45,175 nucleotides of DNA from Nocardia abscessus NBRC 100374 (GCF_000308455.1 NZ_BAFP01000084.1:1-45175), one strand, 5' to 3'; positions 8,309-17,149 are shown, numbered from the stretch's first letter. Numbers and translations: made by a program. The notes: a model not told the origin generated them from the letters alone.

Positions 8309-8980
8309 CCTGCCGCTGTGATCGCCCTCGATGGTGTGTCCGGTACGGCGTTCGCGGTCGCAGGCCCGGGCGGCCAAGAAGTCGTCGACGAGCCGCGCGC
8401 AGTCGGCCGCCGTGGCGGCTGGGAAGCCGACCAGCCTGGCGAACACGATCGGGCCGACGAGCTGGATCAGCGCGAGCGTCACGTCGAATTCGCCGAGCTG
8501 CGCACGCACTTCCGGATCGCCGAACAGCTGGTCGAACGGCTCGCGGTACTGCTCGATCAACCGCTGCCGCAGCGACGTGAAGGCGGGGCCCGCGCCGGGT
8601 TCGCCACGTTCGCCGGTGGCCAGCCACGCCAGCGTGGAGATCTGCAGCGGAGCCTCGTTGACCACCGCTGCCTGTCTGCTGAGCAATTCGGTCAGCCGCT
8701 CGCGCAGCGGGCCTGCGGGCGGCGCCTCGATGACCGGAGGAAGCAGGTGCTCCAGCGTCGCGGCGCGCAACTGCATGGCGTTGTCGAAATGCCGGTACAG
8801 CGTGGTGCGCGCGACCTTCGACATGGCGGTGACCGCCTCGACGGTAACCGCTTCCAGCCCACCGGTTCTGAGCAGAGCGGTCGCGGCGTCGAGCAGTCTG
8901 GCGCGGGAGCGCAGCTTGCGCGGGTCGACATCCTCGCCCGGAGCGAGGTGGCGCGGGGTCGGTTGGACAGCACCGGTCAT
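8306..8980 (-). CDS. TetR-family repressor
   Basis: The 224-residue product has an N-terminal TetR helix-turn-helix: RSRARLLDAATALLRTGGLEAVTVEAVTAMSKVARTTLYRHFDN (about residues 23-66). It ends in TLYRHF-D as most TetR proteins do. The remaining 150 residues are the ligand-binding helical domain. It is divergent from an MFS exporter gene 103 bp away, so it most likely represses that exporter and itself, with a drug-like ligand as inducer. ATG 8980 has GGAGGAGG about twelve bases upstream. Its TAG stop coincides with a likely promoter element for cobN downstream on the same strand. Confidence 0.88.
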   Translation of the reverse strand: MTGAVQPTPRHLAPGEDVDPRKLRSRARLLDAATALLRTGGLEAVTVEAVTAMSKVARTTLYRHFDNAMQLRAATLEHLLPPVIEAPPAGPLRERLTELLSRQAAVVNEAPLQISTLAWLATGERGEPGAGPAFTSLRQRLIEQYREPFDQLFGDPEVRAQLGEFDVTLALIQLVGPIVFARLVGFPAATAADCARLVDDFLAARACDRERRTGHTIEGDHSGR

Positions 8981-9030
8981 GAATCGAACGTTCCTCCTCC
9001 GGGACGTCTATCGCCACCCGGGCAACTTAT

Positions 9031-9050
9031 GCTACTGGTAGTAGCGTAGC
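9031..9050. promoter_or_regulatory. Candidate TetR operator between tetR and the MFS gene
   Basis: GCTAC (9031-9035) and GTAGC (9041-9045) form an inverted repeat around TGGTA, and GTAGC is repeated at 9046-9050. The cluster lies in the 103-bp divergent intergenic region and is more AT-rich than its surroundings. This is the expected place for a TetR site, but the match is short. Confidence 0.45.
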
Positions 9051-9083
9051 GATACTGACAGTTCTGTTCTGCCGGGAGGCGCC

Positions 9084-10640
9084 ATGGAGTCCACCACGAC
9101 CCGTTTGTCATCCGCTCAGCGGTGGATGCTGGCGATCTCCTGTGCCACCGTCGCCCTGGTCGTCGCGTCGATGGCGGCTTTGTACACCGCGCTGCCGGAC
9201 ATCGCCGCCGCGACCGGCGCGAGTCAGCAGCAGCTCACCTGGGTCGTCGACGGGTACACCCTGGCGCTGGCCTGCCTGGTTCTCCCGGCGGGCGCGCTCG
9301 GCGACCGGTACGGGCGGCGCGCCGTGCTGATCATCGGGCTGTTGGTGTTCGCGGCGGCCTCGGCCATGCCCGTACTGCTCGACACACCCGGCTGGTTGAT
9401 CGCGGGCCGGACGGTGGCCGGAGTGGGCGCGGCCCTCGTCATGCCCTCGACGCTGTCGCTGATCACCGCCGGGTTTCCCGATTCGCGCCGGAGCAATGCC
9501 GTGGGGCTGTGGGCGGGCGTCGCGGGCGCGGGCGCGGTGCTCGGCATCCTCGGATCGGGCCTGCTGCTGGAGCAGTGGTCGTGGGTGTCGATCTTTCTCG
9601 CCATGTCCGTCGCGGGCCTGCTCCTGACGATCGCGGGTTGCACACTGCCGGAGTCGGTCGACCGGGCTCGTCCGGGAATCGACCTGTGGGGCTCGGTCAC
9701 CTCGGCCGCGGCCGTCGGATCGCTGGTGGTGGCCGCGATCGCGGCACCCGAGCGCGGCTGGCTGGATCCGGTGGTGATCGGCACGGCGGCCGCGGCGGTG
9801 CTGGCGGCGGTGGCGTTCCTGATAGTCGAGACGCGGGTGGCGCACCCCCTGCTGGATGTGCGCCTGTTCGCCCATCGCGGCTTCGGCTCCGGCACCGCAT
9901 CGGTGACCCTGCAGTTCCTCGTGTGCTTCGGGACCTTCCTGCTGATGGTCCAGTTCCTACAGCTGATCCTCGGGTACCGGCCGCTGGTGTCGGCGCTGGC
10001 GATGGCGCCGATGGTCGTGCCGATGGTGGCGATCTCCGCGGTGGCGCCCCGGCTGGCCGAACGGGTCGGACTGCGGCTGCCGATCGCCGGCGGGCTGGTG
10101 CTCATCGGGATCGCGCTCCTCGCGCTGGCCGGCCTCGACGTCGACAGCACCTACATCGATCTGCTCTGGCCGTTTCTGATCATGAGCAGCGGCACCGGCC
10201 TGTGCACCGCACCCGCGACGGCCGCGATCATCGCGGGCACCCCGGTGGAGAAGCACAGTGTCGCCGCCGCGGTGAACGACGCGGCACGCGAAGTGGGTGC
10301 GGCGGTCGGCATCGCCATCGCGGGCAGCATCCTGGCCGCCGGGTACAGCGCCCGCATCGCGCCCGTCCTACCGCAGGTGCCCGAACAGATCCGCGAACCG
10401 GTCGGCGACTCGCTGGCCGCGACGCTGCAGGTCACCGACAGGGTGGGCTCGCAGGCCGCGCCCCTGGCCGAGGTAGCCGAGTCGGCCTTCGTCTACGGCG
10501 TCCAGCAGGCCGCGCTCGCGCTGGGCATTCTCACCTTCGTCGCCGCGATCCTGATCGGCGTATGGGCGCCGGGACGCGCACGCGCGGAGGCGAAACCCGC
10601 GGCGCCGCAGCCGGAAACACAACCGACGACGACGCCGTGA
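9084..10640 (+). CDS. MFS drug exporter, DHA2 (14-TM, EmrB/QacA) family
   Basis: The 518-residue integral membrane protein has about 14 hydrophobic segments. Motif A is GALGDRYGRRAVLI after the second helix. A motif-C-like AGVGAALVMPSTLSLI lies in the following helices, together with WVDGYTLALACLVLPAG and GLWAGVAGAGAVLGILGSGLLL. These define DHA2 proton-coupled exporters of drugs or lipophilic compounds. The C-terminal tail is Ala/Pro/Thr-rich. The ATG follows GGGAGG by six bases. The divergent TetR repressor indicates inducible expression. The substrate cannot be told from sequence. Confidence 0.92.
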   Translation: MESTTTRLSSAQRWMLAISCATVALVVASMAALYTALPDIAAATGASQQQLTWVVDGYTLALACLVLPAGALGDRYGRRAVLIIGLLVFAAASAMPVLLDTPGWLIAGRTVAGVGAALVMPSTLSLITAGFPDSRRSNAVGLWAGVAGAGAVLGILGSGLLLEQWSWVSIFLAMSVAGLLLTIAGCTLPESVDRARPGIDLWGSVTSAAAVGSLVVAAIAAPERGWLDPVVIGTAAAAVLAAVAFLIVETRVAHPLLDVRLFAHRGFGSGTASVTLQFLVCFGTFLLMVQFLQLILGYRPLVSALAMAPMVVPMVAISAVAPRLAERVGLRLPIAGGLVLIGIALLALAGLDVDSTYIDLLWPFLIMSSGTGLCTAPATAAIIAGTPVEKHSVAAAVNDAAREVGAAVGIAIAGSILAAGYSARIAPVLPQVPEQIREPVGDSLAATLQVTDRVGSQAAPLAEVAESAFVYGVQQAALALGILTFVAAILIGVWAPGRARAEAKPAAPQPETQPTTTP

Positions 10641-10648
10641 CGATCACT

Positions 10649-10666
10649 CGCCGTGACGCCACGGCG
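10649..10666. terminator. Hairpin after the MFS gene
   Basis: CGCCGTG (10649-10655) and CACGGCG (10660-10666) are separated by a 4-nt loop, eight bases after the MFS stop codon. No T-tract follows. Confidence 0.55.
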
Positions 10667-10773
10667 CGACCGATCACCACGACACCACCGCGGGCGACGA
10701 CATAGCGGCTCGCGAAAAGATTGCGCGCGTGCCGATCCGGGTCACGAACGATCCCCGCCGGCCTGCGCAGGAC

Positions 10774-11214
10774 TCAGACCAGGTCGGCGTTGCCGTCGAT
10801 CACCTTGAGGTGGTAGTGGAACCGGTCGACCCGCCACCCCTCGGCGGTGCGTACGACGCCGAGGGAGTAGCTGCCGACGAAGGTGCGGGTCTTGCCCTCG
10901 ACCGCGGCGTTCTTGACGTGCACCGCGATGGCGTCCGCGTGCACGCGCGCCGTGTCGCCGTCCAGATCGATCAGGTGGTTGCCGGACTGGTGGTGCACCT
11001 CGTCGAGGTCGGCGAGCCCGGTGCGCCAATCCGCGATGATGTCGGCCGCGGCCCGCTCCCCCACCGGGCCGCCGAACCCGCCGTCGAAATCCACGGTCGG
11101 CGTGAAGACCTCGGACGACAGCCCTTCCCAGCGCTTCTGATCGGTGTACACGAACATCTTGGTGATCACGTCGACGATGGCGAGCCGGTCGGCGAGAGTG
11201 GAGATTTCGGACAT
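10774..11214 (-). CDS. SnoaL/NTF2-like protein
   Basis: The 146-residue product has the cone-shaped alpha+beta fold of the SnoaL_4 group. It shows an N-terminal helix (ADRLAIVDVITKMFVYTDQKRWEGLSSEVF), a strand bearing PTVDFDGGFGG, HHQSGNHLIDLDGDTARVHADAIAVHV, and a final GWRVDRFHYHLKVIDGN. Such proteins act as small hydrolases, isomerases or dehydratases, or simply bind ligands; the reaction is not predictable. It begins nine bases after the methyltransferase stop, and its AAGG ribosome binding site overlaps that stop codon, so the two genes form an operon. Confidence 0.82.
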   Translation of the reverse strand: MSEISTLADRLAIVDVITKMFVYTDQKRWEGLSSEVFTPTVDFDGGFGGPVGERAAADIIADWRTGLADLDEVHHQSGNHLIDLDGDTARVHADAIAVHVKNAAVEGKTRTFVGSYSLGVVRTAEGWRVDRFHYHLKVIDGNADLV

Positions 11215-11223
11215 ATGCCGACC

Positions 11224-12033
11224 TTAGTCGGCAGGCGCCTTCGCGAGCTTGCGAGCCACCCCGCCCAGTAGCACCAACCCGGTGTCCGGAAGCTCGTCGC
11301 CGAGCCACCGTTGCAGGGGAACCACGCCCGGATCCAGCAGATCGAAGCCCTGGAAGAACGACTCGACCACGGCCGCGGATCGGTAGACGACCTGCGCCGA
11401 GGAGTTGGCGGTGTCCGACGACGACTGGGTGATGAAGGCCGGATCGCTGTTGTCGGAGCCGTGCGTGAACGCCAGATAGCTCCCTGGCGCCATGGCCGCA
11501 CCCAATCGGGCGACGATCTCGGCCGGGTGTTCGTCGTCCATCACGAAGTGCAGCACCCCGACGAGCGTGATCGCGACCGGTTCGTCAAAGTCGATCAACC
11601 CCCCGCTCTTCAGCCGGTCGAGGATGTCGTCCGGACGGCGGACGTCGCCCAGCATCGCCGTCACACCCTCCGCGTGCGCCAGCAGGGCATTGCAGTGCGC
11701 GTAGACCACCGGGTCGAAATCGAGGTACACCACCCGCGCCGACGGATCGATCTTGTGGGCGATCTCGTGCACGTTGGGCGAAGTCGGAATGCCCGCACCG
11801 AGATCGATGAATTGCCGGACCCCCGCCTCCGCGGCGAGCTGGACCGCGTTCACCAGGAACTTACGACTGAACCAGGCCAAGGTCCGGGTATCCGGAGCGA
11901 TGGACAACATTCGATGCGCGACCGCCCGGTCCACCTCGTAGTTGTCTTTGCCGCCCAGCAGATAGTCGTATACCCGGGCGGAATTCGGCACGTTCGGATC
12001 GACGCCCTGCGGTGCTCGCTCCATGCCGGCCAC
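11224..12033 (-). CDS. SAM-dependent methyltransferase, PF04672 (DUF574) family
   Basis: The product is about 269 residues. The opening GVDPNVPNSARVYDYLLGGKDNYEVDR is the signature of the actinobacterial PF04672 family. The SAM-binding motif I is FIDLGAGIPTSPNVHEIA, followed by VVYLDFDPVVYAH and GDVRRPDDIL. GTG 12033 is chosen because GGGAAGG lies four bases upstream; ATG 12024 (MERAPQGVDPN) is the alternative. The family is very large in Streptomyces and Nocardia, and its substrate is generally unknown. It is the first gene of a two-gene operon with the SnoaL-like gene. Confidence 0.85.
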   Translation of the reverse strand: MAGMERAPQGVDPNVPNSARVYDYLLGGKDNYEVDRAVAHRMLSIAPDTRTLAWFSRKFLVNAVQLAAEAGVRQFIDLGAGIPTSPNVHEIAHKIDPSARVVYLDFDPVVYAHCNALLAHAEGVTAMLGDVRRPDDILDRLKSGGLIDFDEPVAITLVGVLHFVMDDEHPAEIVARLGAAMAPGSYLAFTHGSDNSDPAFITQSSSDTANSSAQVVYRSAAVVESFFQGFDLLDPGVVPLQRWLGDELPDTGLVLLGGVARKLAKAPAD

Positions 12034-12169
12034 CGTACCTTCCCGAACCGCCCAACACGATCCTGACAAAGGTAACCTCCAGCGGCACAGAATTCCTCTC
12101 CGCAGAGAACACCGGTGCGGCGAATGGCATTGCAGGAGCGAGTTTTCGATTTCACGGCGGCGCGTTCAC

Positions 12170-13216
12170 TCACCCGTCGGATACCCCGCCCGCCGCGAGC
12201 ACCTCGGCTCGCGCCATGAGTTCGTCCGCCACCGAACGGGAACGGCGACCCAAGCCGCACGCACAGGCGACTCCGTCGACCGGGCGGCCCAGCGCGTTCT
12301 CGATCATCCGCAGCGTCTCCAACTGCTGCGCCTCGGTGGGAATGTCGTGCACCAACCCCGCATGGAAGGCCGTGCCCGCACCGAGCGTCAGCCCCGCCAG
12401 TGGCGCATAGAACCCGGCCTTCCGCGAAGGCGGTCTATCGCCCGCCGCGACGGGGCCGTGCACGTATTCCAGGACGCGTCCCCCCGGCCAATGCCGGACG
12501 ACGGAATTCGCCAGATCGACCAGCGGCCGGGCATCACGTAACCGGCCCCGGGCCTTGTTGCGCAGACTGCCGAGGCACAGGTGCACTCCGAAACGCGTTC
12601 CCTCCGGCGCTGCCGCGGCCAGGGCTGCGATCCCTTCGCCCAGCCCCAGCGTCCGGTCGACCAACCGGTGCAGCGGTTGCGTCTTCGCCATGAGCACCAA
12701 TTCCGCCGTGGCCTCAAGCTGCACGACGACATCGTCGCCGGCCAGCTCGCGAATGGCGGCGATGTCCCGCACGGTGGCGTCGATGAACGCTCGGCGATGC
12801 CGCCGCACCTCGGACGCTCCCATGGCGATGAACGTCAACGTGAAGTCGGTCGGCATGCCGATCTGGAGCGCGAGCCCGGGCAACTCACGGTCCCTGCGCA
12901 GCTCGCGGAAGATCGGCAGCGCCTCTTCGGCCTCCCGGAGATATCCGAGATCCATAACGGCACCGGATAATTCGGTGCCGCGAGCGACGCGATGAATGGT
13001 CCGGCTCCGGCTCGAGCGCCACGTTCCGGGCTTCTTCACCGCCAGAACACCCTGGGTGACCAGGTCTTCGATGATCGGCTGGATATAGAACTCGTAGCGC
13101 CCGGTCTCCCCCGTCGGCAAGGTACGCAGTCGCGCACCCGCACCGTCCAGCATGGCCCGCATCGCGATGTCCGTGCGCTCGGCCGGAAAACTTCCGACGA
13201 AATGCACCGCCCGCAT
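12170..13216 (-). CDS. MetE/UROD-like zinc-site TIM-barrel protein of unknown function
   Basis: The 348-residue product resembles the C-terminal barrel of cobalamin-independent methionine synthase. Candidate zinc ligands are in the MetE order: H212-x-C214 (GVHLCLG), E250 (RVLEYVHGP), and C318 or C320 (VACACGLGRRS). The N-terminus HFVGSFPAE and GETGRYEFYI fit the barrel start and a pterin/thiol-binding region. The large N-terminal MetE domain is absent, so true methionine synthesis is unlikely; a methyl transfer to or from a thiol is possible (inference). ATG 13216 is preferred (AAGGGG seven bases upstream) over the earlier start at 13333. It is divergent from the small gene at 13425. Confidence 0.65.
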   Translation of the reverse strand: MRAVHFVGSFPAERTDIAMRAMLDGAGARLRTLPTGETGRYEFYIQPIIEDLVTQGVLAVKKPGTWRSSRSRTIHRVARGTELSGAVMDLGYLREAEEALPIFRELRRDRELPGLALQIGMPTDFTLTFIAMGASEVRRHRRAFIDATVRDIAAIRELAGDDVVVQLEATAELVLMAKTQPLHRLVDRTLGLGEGIAALAAAAPEGTRFGVHLCLGSLRNKARGRLRDARPLVDLANSVVRHWPGGRVLEYVHGPVAAGDRPPSRKAGFYAPLAGLTLGAGTAFHAGLVHDIPTEAQQLETLRMIENALGRPVDGVACACGLGRRSRSVADELMARAEVLAAGGVSDG

Positions 13217-13424
13217 ACCCGCCCCTTGTCTCGAACCCACGTTCCCGCGCTCCTCGTTCACCCGCGTCGTCCCGGACATCCGCCCTTCCGACGCGATATC
13301 GGGGGGCGGCCGGGTGCACCCGTGCGGCATCAACTATGCGATAGCCACGCAACATTATGTGCGGTAGCGTCGTTCGCAGGACAGTCAGGCGCACGACCTG
13401 CCCCGGCTCGGGAGGCATTCGGCG

Positions 13425-13790
13425 ATGAAGAAGCTCTACGCCCGCATGATGAAGGCCGCCTGCCCCATCGACCCGGAGACGATGGCGACGACCGTGCCGT
13501 TCCTCCAGCACGAGATCGTCCCGCACGCCATGTCCGACCAGGGCGCCCGACAGATCTTCTTCTTCGTCGATCAGCAGGACAACACCGTCTTCTCGATCAC
13601 GATCTACGACACTCGCGAAGACCTCGACAACGCGATGCGCGAGGCAGACAGCGACTACCGGTTCGCCAGCCTGGCCAAGCTGGGCTGCACCGCCGTCGAC
13701 GCCCGCTCCTTCGAGGTCGTCGCCGGAGCGGTCGACGGCGACGCCGCCGCGGTCGACTTCGCCACCGGCGTCGCACCGATGGATGATTGA
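13425..13790 (+). CDS. Small conserved-looking hypothetical protein
   Basis: The 121-residue soluble product has no signal peptide or membrane segment. It has a helix (PETMATTVPFLQHEIVPHAM) and strands (RQIFFFVDQQDNTVFSITIYD), followed by TREDLDNAMREADSDYRF. This strand-helix pattern is reminiscent of a ferredoxin-like or dimeric alpha/beta barrel (antibiotic-monooxygenase-like) fold, but no signature is present. The tail is Ala/Asp/Val-rich. GGGAGG lies about ten bases before the ATG. It may share a promoter region with the divergent MetE-like gene. Confidence 0.6.
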   Translation: MKKLYARMMKAACPIDPETMATTVPFLQHEIVPHAMSDQGARQIFFFVDQQDNTVFSITIYDTREDLDNAMREADSDYRFASLAKLGCTAVDARSFEVVAGAVDGDAAAVDFATGVAPMDD

Positions 13791-13878
13791 CGGATCCCGG
13801 TCCGAAATCGCTTGACGGACCACGCGTTACAGCCGCCAGATGTTGCGCGGCGCGACGTTCGCGCATAGCCTGCGTCGC

Positions 13879-14898
13879 GTGCGAACCTCGCTACGGTCCC
13901 TAGTCGCATCGGCGGCGGCGACACTGCTCTGCCTGACCCCGTGCGTGGCCCACGCCGAGGACACTGCGCCGGGTCGCTGCACATCGGTCTCCCTTACGGT
14001 TCCGCTCGGGGTGATGGCCGGTGACCTGTGCACTCCCACGGCGCGGGCGACCGACACCGTCATGGTGCTGATCGCGGGTTCCAACTACAACCACACGTAC
14101 TGGGATTTCCCCTACGCCCCGGAGACCTACAACTTCCGGCGCGCGATGAACGCCGCGGGGATCGCGACGCTGGTGGTCGATCGGCTCGGCAACGGCGCGA
14201 GCACCAGGCCGCCGAGCACGCAGGTCACGGCGACCGTCTCGGCCCGTGCCCTGCACGACATCGTCCAGGCCCTGCGCCGAGGACTGGCGGGGGCGCCCCC
14301 GTTCGGCAAGGTCGTCACCGGAGGGCATTCGCTCAGCTCGGGCATCGACGTCCTGGAGGCGACCACGTACCAGGATGTCGACGGCGTGCTGCTCACCGGT
14401 TTCTCCCACGCGCTCAACGTGTCCGAGGTCCTCGGCGTCATCTCCACCTACCACCAAGCCGCCGCGGATCCGCAATTCGCCGGGCGCCGCTACGATCCGG
14501 GCTATCTGACGACACGGCCCGGCACCCGCGCCGCCGATTTCTTCGCCCCCGAGACGGCCGACCCGGAAGTTCTCGCGGTCGACGAAGCGACCAAGGAAGT
14601 CTTCTCGCCTACCGAGTATCCCGACGGCCTGACCTCCACCCTCCCGCCGATGACCAACTTCATCGACGTCCCGGTCCTGGTGGTCAACGGCAGCCTGGAC
14701 CGGCTGTCCTGCGGTCCGGGATACGCGGTGTGCGCGACTGCCGAGACACTGCACGCCGCCGAAGCGCCGTTCTTCGGCCCGGCCGCGCGACTGCGCACCT
14801 ACGTGTTGCCCGGCAGCGGGCATTCGGTCAATCTCGCGCGCAACACCGCCGAGTACCGGGCCGCCGTCATCGACTGGGTGCATTCGATCGCCGGGTGA
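13879..14898 (+). CDS. Secreted alpha/beta-hydrolase
   Basis: With GTG 13879 as start, the product (339 residues) opens with RTSLRSLVASAAATLLCLTP and CVAHA-ED, an ideal Sec signal peptide; the upstream ATG at 13840 would add 13 residues before it. The mature part is an alpha/beta-hydrolase: the nucleophile elbow is GGHSLSSG (Ser after GGH), the acid is probably Asp in NGSLDRLSCG, and the His is in GSGHSVNLA. Two Cys near the acid (SCGPGYAVC) may form a disulfide. TAGCCT at 13866-13871, seven bases before the GTG with no ribosome binding site, suggests a leaderless mRNA. The substrate is unknown; lipase/esterase-like activity is plausible. Confidence 0.82.
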   Translation: MRTSLRSLVASAAATLLCLTPCVAHAEDTAPGRCTSVSLTVPLGVMAGDLCTPTARATDTVMVLIAGSNYNHTYWDFPYAPETYNFRRAMNAAGIATLVVDRLGNGASTRPPSTQVTATVSARALHDIVQALRRGLAGAPPFGKVVTGGHSLSSGIDVLEATTYQDVDGVLLTGFSHALNVSEVLGVISTYHQAAADPQFAGRRYDPGYLTTRPGTRAADFFAPETADPEVLAVDEATKEVFSPTEYPDGLTSTLPPMTNFIDVPVLVVNGSLDRLSCGPGYAVCATAETLHAAEAPFFGPAARLRTYVLPGSGHSVNLARNTAEYRAAVIDWVHSIAG

Positions 14899-14946
14899 GC
14901 GGCCGGTCACCGCGGTAGGTCCGCGCGTCCGTAGGCTGGGGTCGTT

Positions 14947-16134
14947 ATGGCGCGACGTACTGCTGATTCCTGCCCGGGCGTGCTGCGGCTGCACGACGCG
15001 GCCGATGGGGCGCTGGCGCGGATCCGCGTGCCCGGCGGGCGCCTGGAGCCCGCTCAGGCGCAGGCGCTCGCGGAGGCCGCGCACGACTTGGCGGACGGCA
15101 ATATCGAGCTCACCTCGCGCGGCAATGTCCAATTGCGCCAGGTGCGTGACGCAGGGGCACTGACCGAGCGGCTCGCGGCCGCGGGTCTCCTGCCGAGCAC
15201 CACGCACGATCGGGTGCGCAACATCATCGCCTCGCCACTGTCCGGCCGGATCGGCGGCCTGGCGGACGTGCACCCGCTGGTTTCGGGGTTGGACGCGGGC
15301 CTGCTCGCAGCGCCGCGGCTGGCCGACCTGCCCGGCCGCGTGCTGTTCACCCTCGATGACGGACGCGGCGACGTCAGCGGACTCGGCGCCGACATCGGCG
15401 TGCACGCGGTCGGGCCCGACGAGTTCGCCCTACTGCTGGCGGGCGAGGACAGCGGCCTGCGGCTCTGCACCGCCGACGCGGTCGATGTCATGCTCGCCGC
15501 CGCGCACACGTTCTTGCAACTGCGCGGCGACGACGCGGGCCGCTGGCGGCTGCACGACATCGAACACGGCGCGGAACGCGTCATCGACGGCCTCGGCCTG
15601 TCCCCCGGCGCCGAAAAGCTCGAATTCTCCGCGGCACACCGCATCCCGATCGGCTGGCTCGAACAGGACAACGGCTCGGTCGCCCTCGGCGCAGGCGTGC
15701 GCCTCGGCTCCCTGCCCGCGCGCACCGCCGAGTTCCTCGCCGCGGTCGAGCGACCGCTCCTGGTCACGCCGTGGCGCAGCCTGGTGGTCACCGACCTGGC
15801 GGAGGGGGCCGCCGAACAGGTGGTGCGCGTGCTGGCCCCGATGGGCTTGATCTTCGACGCCGACTCGCCGTGGTTGCTGGTCAGCGCCTGCGCCGGGCAG
15901 CCGGGCTGCGCGAAGTCGCGCACCGACGTCCGGGCCGACGCCGCCGACGCGGTCGGCACGGGCCGGGTGCTGCCCGGCGCGGCCGATCCGGCCGGCGCCG
16001 CGCGGACGATGCCCGCGACGGACGTCGCGGTCGCCGGACGTCAGCACTGGTCCGGGTGTGATCGCCGCTGCGGGCGCCCACAAGGCGACGTCACCGATAT
16101 CGTCGCGACCGACGAGGGTTATCGCATCGACTGA
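14947..16134 (+). CDS. cobG: Precorrin-3B synthase CobG
   Basis: The 395-residue product belongs to the sulfite/nitrite-reductase-like family. It has an RGNVQLR motif in the first half (TSRGNVQLRQV) and the [4Fe-4S]-binding cysteines C315-x5-C321 (SACAGQPGCAKS) and C371-x3-C375 (SGCDRRCGRP). CobG uses O2 to convert precorrin-3A to precorrin-3B, so it marks the aerobic B12 pathway. ATG 14947 lacks a ribosome binding site; TAGGCT at 14932-14937 nine bases upstream suggests a near-leaderless transcript. In M. tuberculosis cobG, cobH and cobI are contiguous; here a ddaH/AsnC pair lies between cobG and cobH. Confidence 0.93.
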   Translation: MARRTADSCPGVLRLHDAADGALARIRVPGGRLEPAQAQALAEAAHDLADGNIELTSRGNVQLRQVRDAGALTERLAAAGLLPSTTHDRVRNIIASPLSGRIGGLADVHPLVSGLDAGLLAAPRLADLPGRVLFTLDDGRGDVSGLGADIGVHAVGPDEFALLLAGEDSGLRLCTADAVDVMLAAAHTFLQLRGDDAGRWRLHDIEHGAERVIDGLGLSPGAEKLEFSAAHRIPIGWLEQDNGSVALGAGVRLGSLPARTAEFLAAVERPLLVTPWRSLVVTDLAEGAAEQVVRVLAPMGLIFDADSPWLLVSACAGQPGCAKSRTDVRADAADAVGTGRVLPGAADPAGAARTMPATDVAVAGRQHWSGCDRRCGRPQGDVTDIVATDEGYRID

Positions 16135-16147
16135 CCGTCCCACGTCA

Positions 16148-16175
16148 CCGGACACCATCCGGCCGGTCACCGGCC
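16148..16175. terminator. Overlapping small hairpins between convergent cobG and ddaH
   Basis: CCGGA (16148-16152) pairs with TCCGG (16158-16162), and GGCCGGT (16161-16167) is the complement of ACCGGCC (16169-16175). The second palindrome covers the ddaH stop codon. These could act as a bidirectional terminator, but the stems are short. Confidence 0.35.
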
Positions 16176-17012
16176 ATGGATCTCGAGGGTGCAGCATTTG
16201 ACAGAGCCACCCGCTTTGAGCAGCTCGGACATCTCGATCCCGACCGGATGGTAGCCACGGGCACGCAGGGCTTCGCTCAGATCGGTGGCCACGCTGCTGA
16301 GAAAGACGTTGAAACCGTCGCAGACTCCGTTCAACCCGAGCACCGCCGCGTCCGCGTCGGTGGCCACGATCGCGTCGGGGTAGAGCTCGGCGAGCACCGC
16401 GCGGGCCGCCGGGCCGAAAGCCGGCGGATAGTAGGCGATGGTGTCGCCGTCCAGGGGAAGCAACACCGTGTCCAGGTGGTAGAAGCGCGGATCTATCAGT
16501 TCCAGCGACACCACGGGCAGACCGAAGTGCCGCGCCACCTCCTCGTGCGCGGCGAACGAGCTGCGGAAGCCCATCCCGGCCAGGAGGCGGTCGCCGACCA
16601 GGAGGAAATCCCCTTCGCCTTCGTTGCACTCCGCGGCGGCCACCAGGTTCGGCACGCCGTATCCGGCGAACCAGGCGTGGTACGCGGGGCCTTCCGCGGC
16701 GCGCTCCGCGTGGGTGAAGCGGGCCGACATGGCGCGGTCACCGACGATCAGCCCGCCGTTCGCGGCGAACACCATGTCGGGCAGGCCCGTCACCCCGGGC
16801 ACCACGTCCACCGTGTGCCCGTATTCGGTGTAGGTGGCGCGCAACATCTCCCATTGCCGCAGGGCCAGCGCACGGTCGACGGGCTCGGCGGGATTCATCC
16901 AGGGATTGATGGAGTAGGTGACGTCGAAGTGATCGGGACGGCACATCACGAACCGGCGCGGCGACGAACGGCGTGCGGTGGACTCGACGGGGAGGGTGGC
17001 TACGGACGTCAA
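16167..17012 (-). CDS. Dimethylargininase / guanidino-group hydrolase (DDAH-like)
   Basis: The 281-residue product has the amidinotransferase fold. RRFVMCRPDHFDV opens the barrel, and D79-MVFAANGGLI supplies the substrate-binding acid. H179 in FYHLDTVLLPL is the catalytic His, and the Cys near the C-terminus is in GGSVKCCTLEI (C273/C274). Such enzymes hydrolyse methylated arginine or arginine to citrulline. The start is TTG at 17012 with AGGGAG five bases upstream; no ATG or GTG fits better. A divergent AsnC-type regulator repeats the Rv2323c/Rv2324 arrangement of M. tuberculosis, but the ornithine aminotransferase gene found there is not adjacent here. Confidence 0.85.
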   Translation of the reverse strand: MTSVATLPVESTARRSSPRRFVMCRPDHFDVTYSINPWMNPAEPVDRALALRQWEMLRATYTEYGHTVDVVPGVTGLPDMVFAANGGLIVGDRAMSARFTHAERAAEGPAYHAWFAGYGVPNLVAAAECNEGEGDFLLVGDRLLAGMGFRSSFAAHEEVARHFGLPVVSLELIDPRFYHLDTVLLPLDGDTIAYYPPAFGPAARAVLAELYPDAIVATDADAAVLGLNGVCDGFNVFLSSVATDLSEALRARGYHPVGIEMSELLKAGGSVKCCTLEIHGR

Positions 17013-17149
17013 CGGAACTCCCTGAGGTCAGCGTGGACTTTCAGCTGAAACGAAGGTAAGTCGCCTAGCATTGCGCCAGAAATAGCGATTCGTTGCGCAT
17101 AGGTCCGAAAAATTGGCGAATCATTGTGGTTAGGGAAAGAAGGTGTGAC
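17013..17149. promoter_or_regulatory. Divergent ddaH / asnC control region
   Basis: This 137-bp AT-richer gap holds both promoters. GATTCG and, about 25 bases on, its complement CGAATC (within GCGATTCG ... GGCGAATCA, about 17083-17123) form a spaced inverted repeat that could bind an Lrp-type dimer. The Lrp/AsnC protein probably controls both genes (inference from arrangement). Confidence 0.4.
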
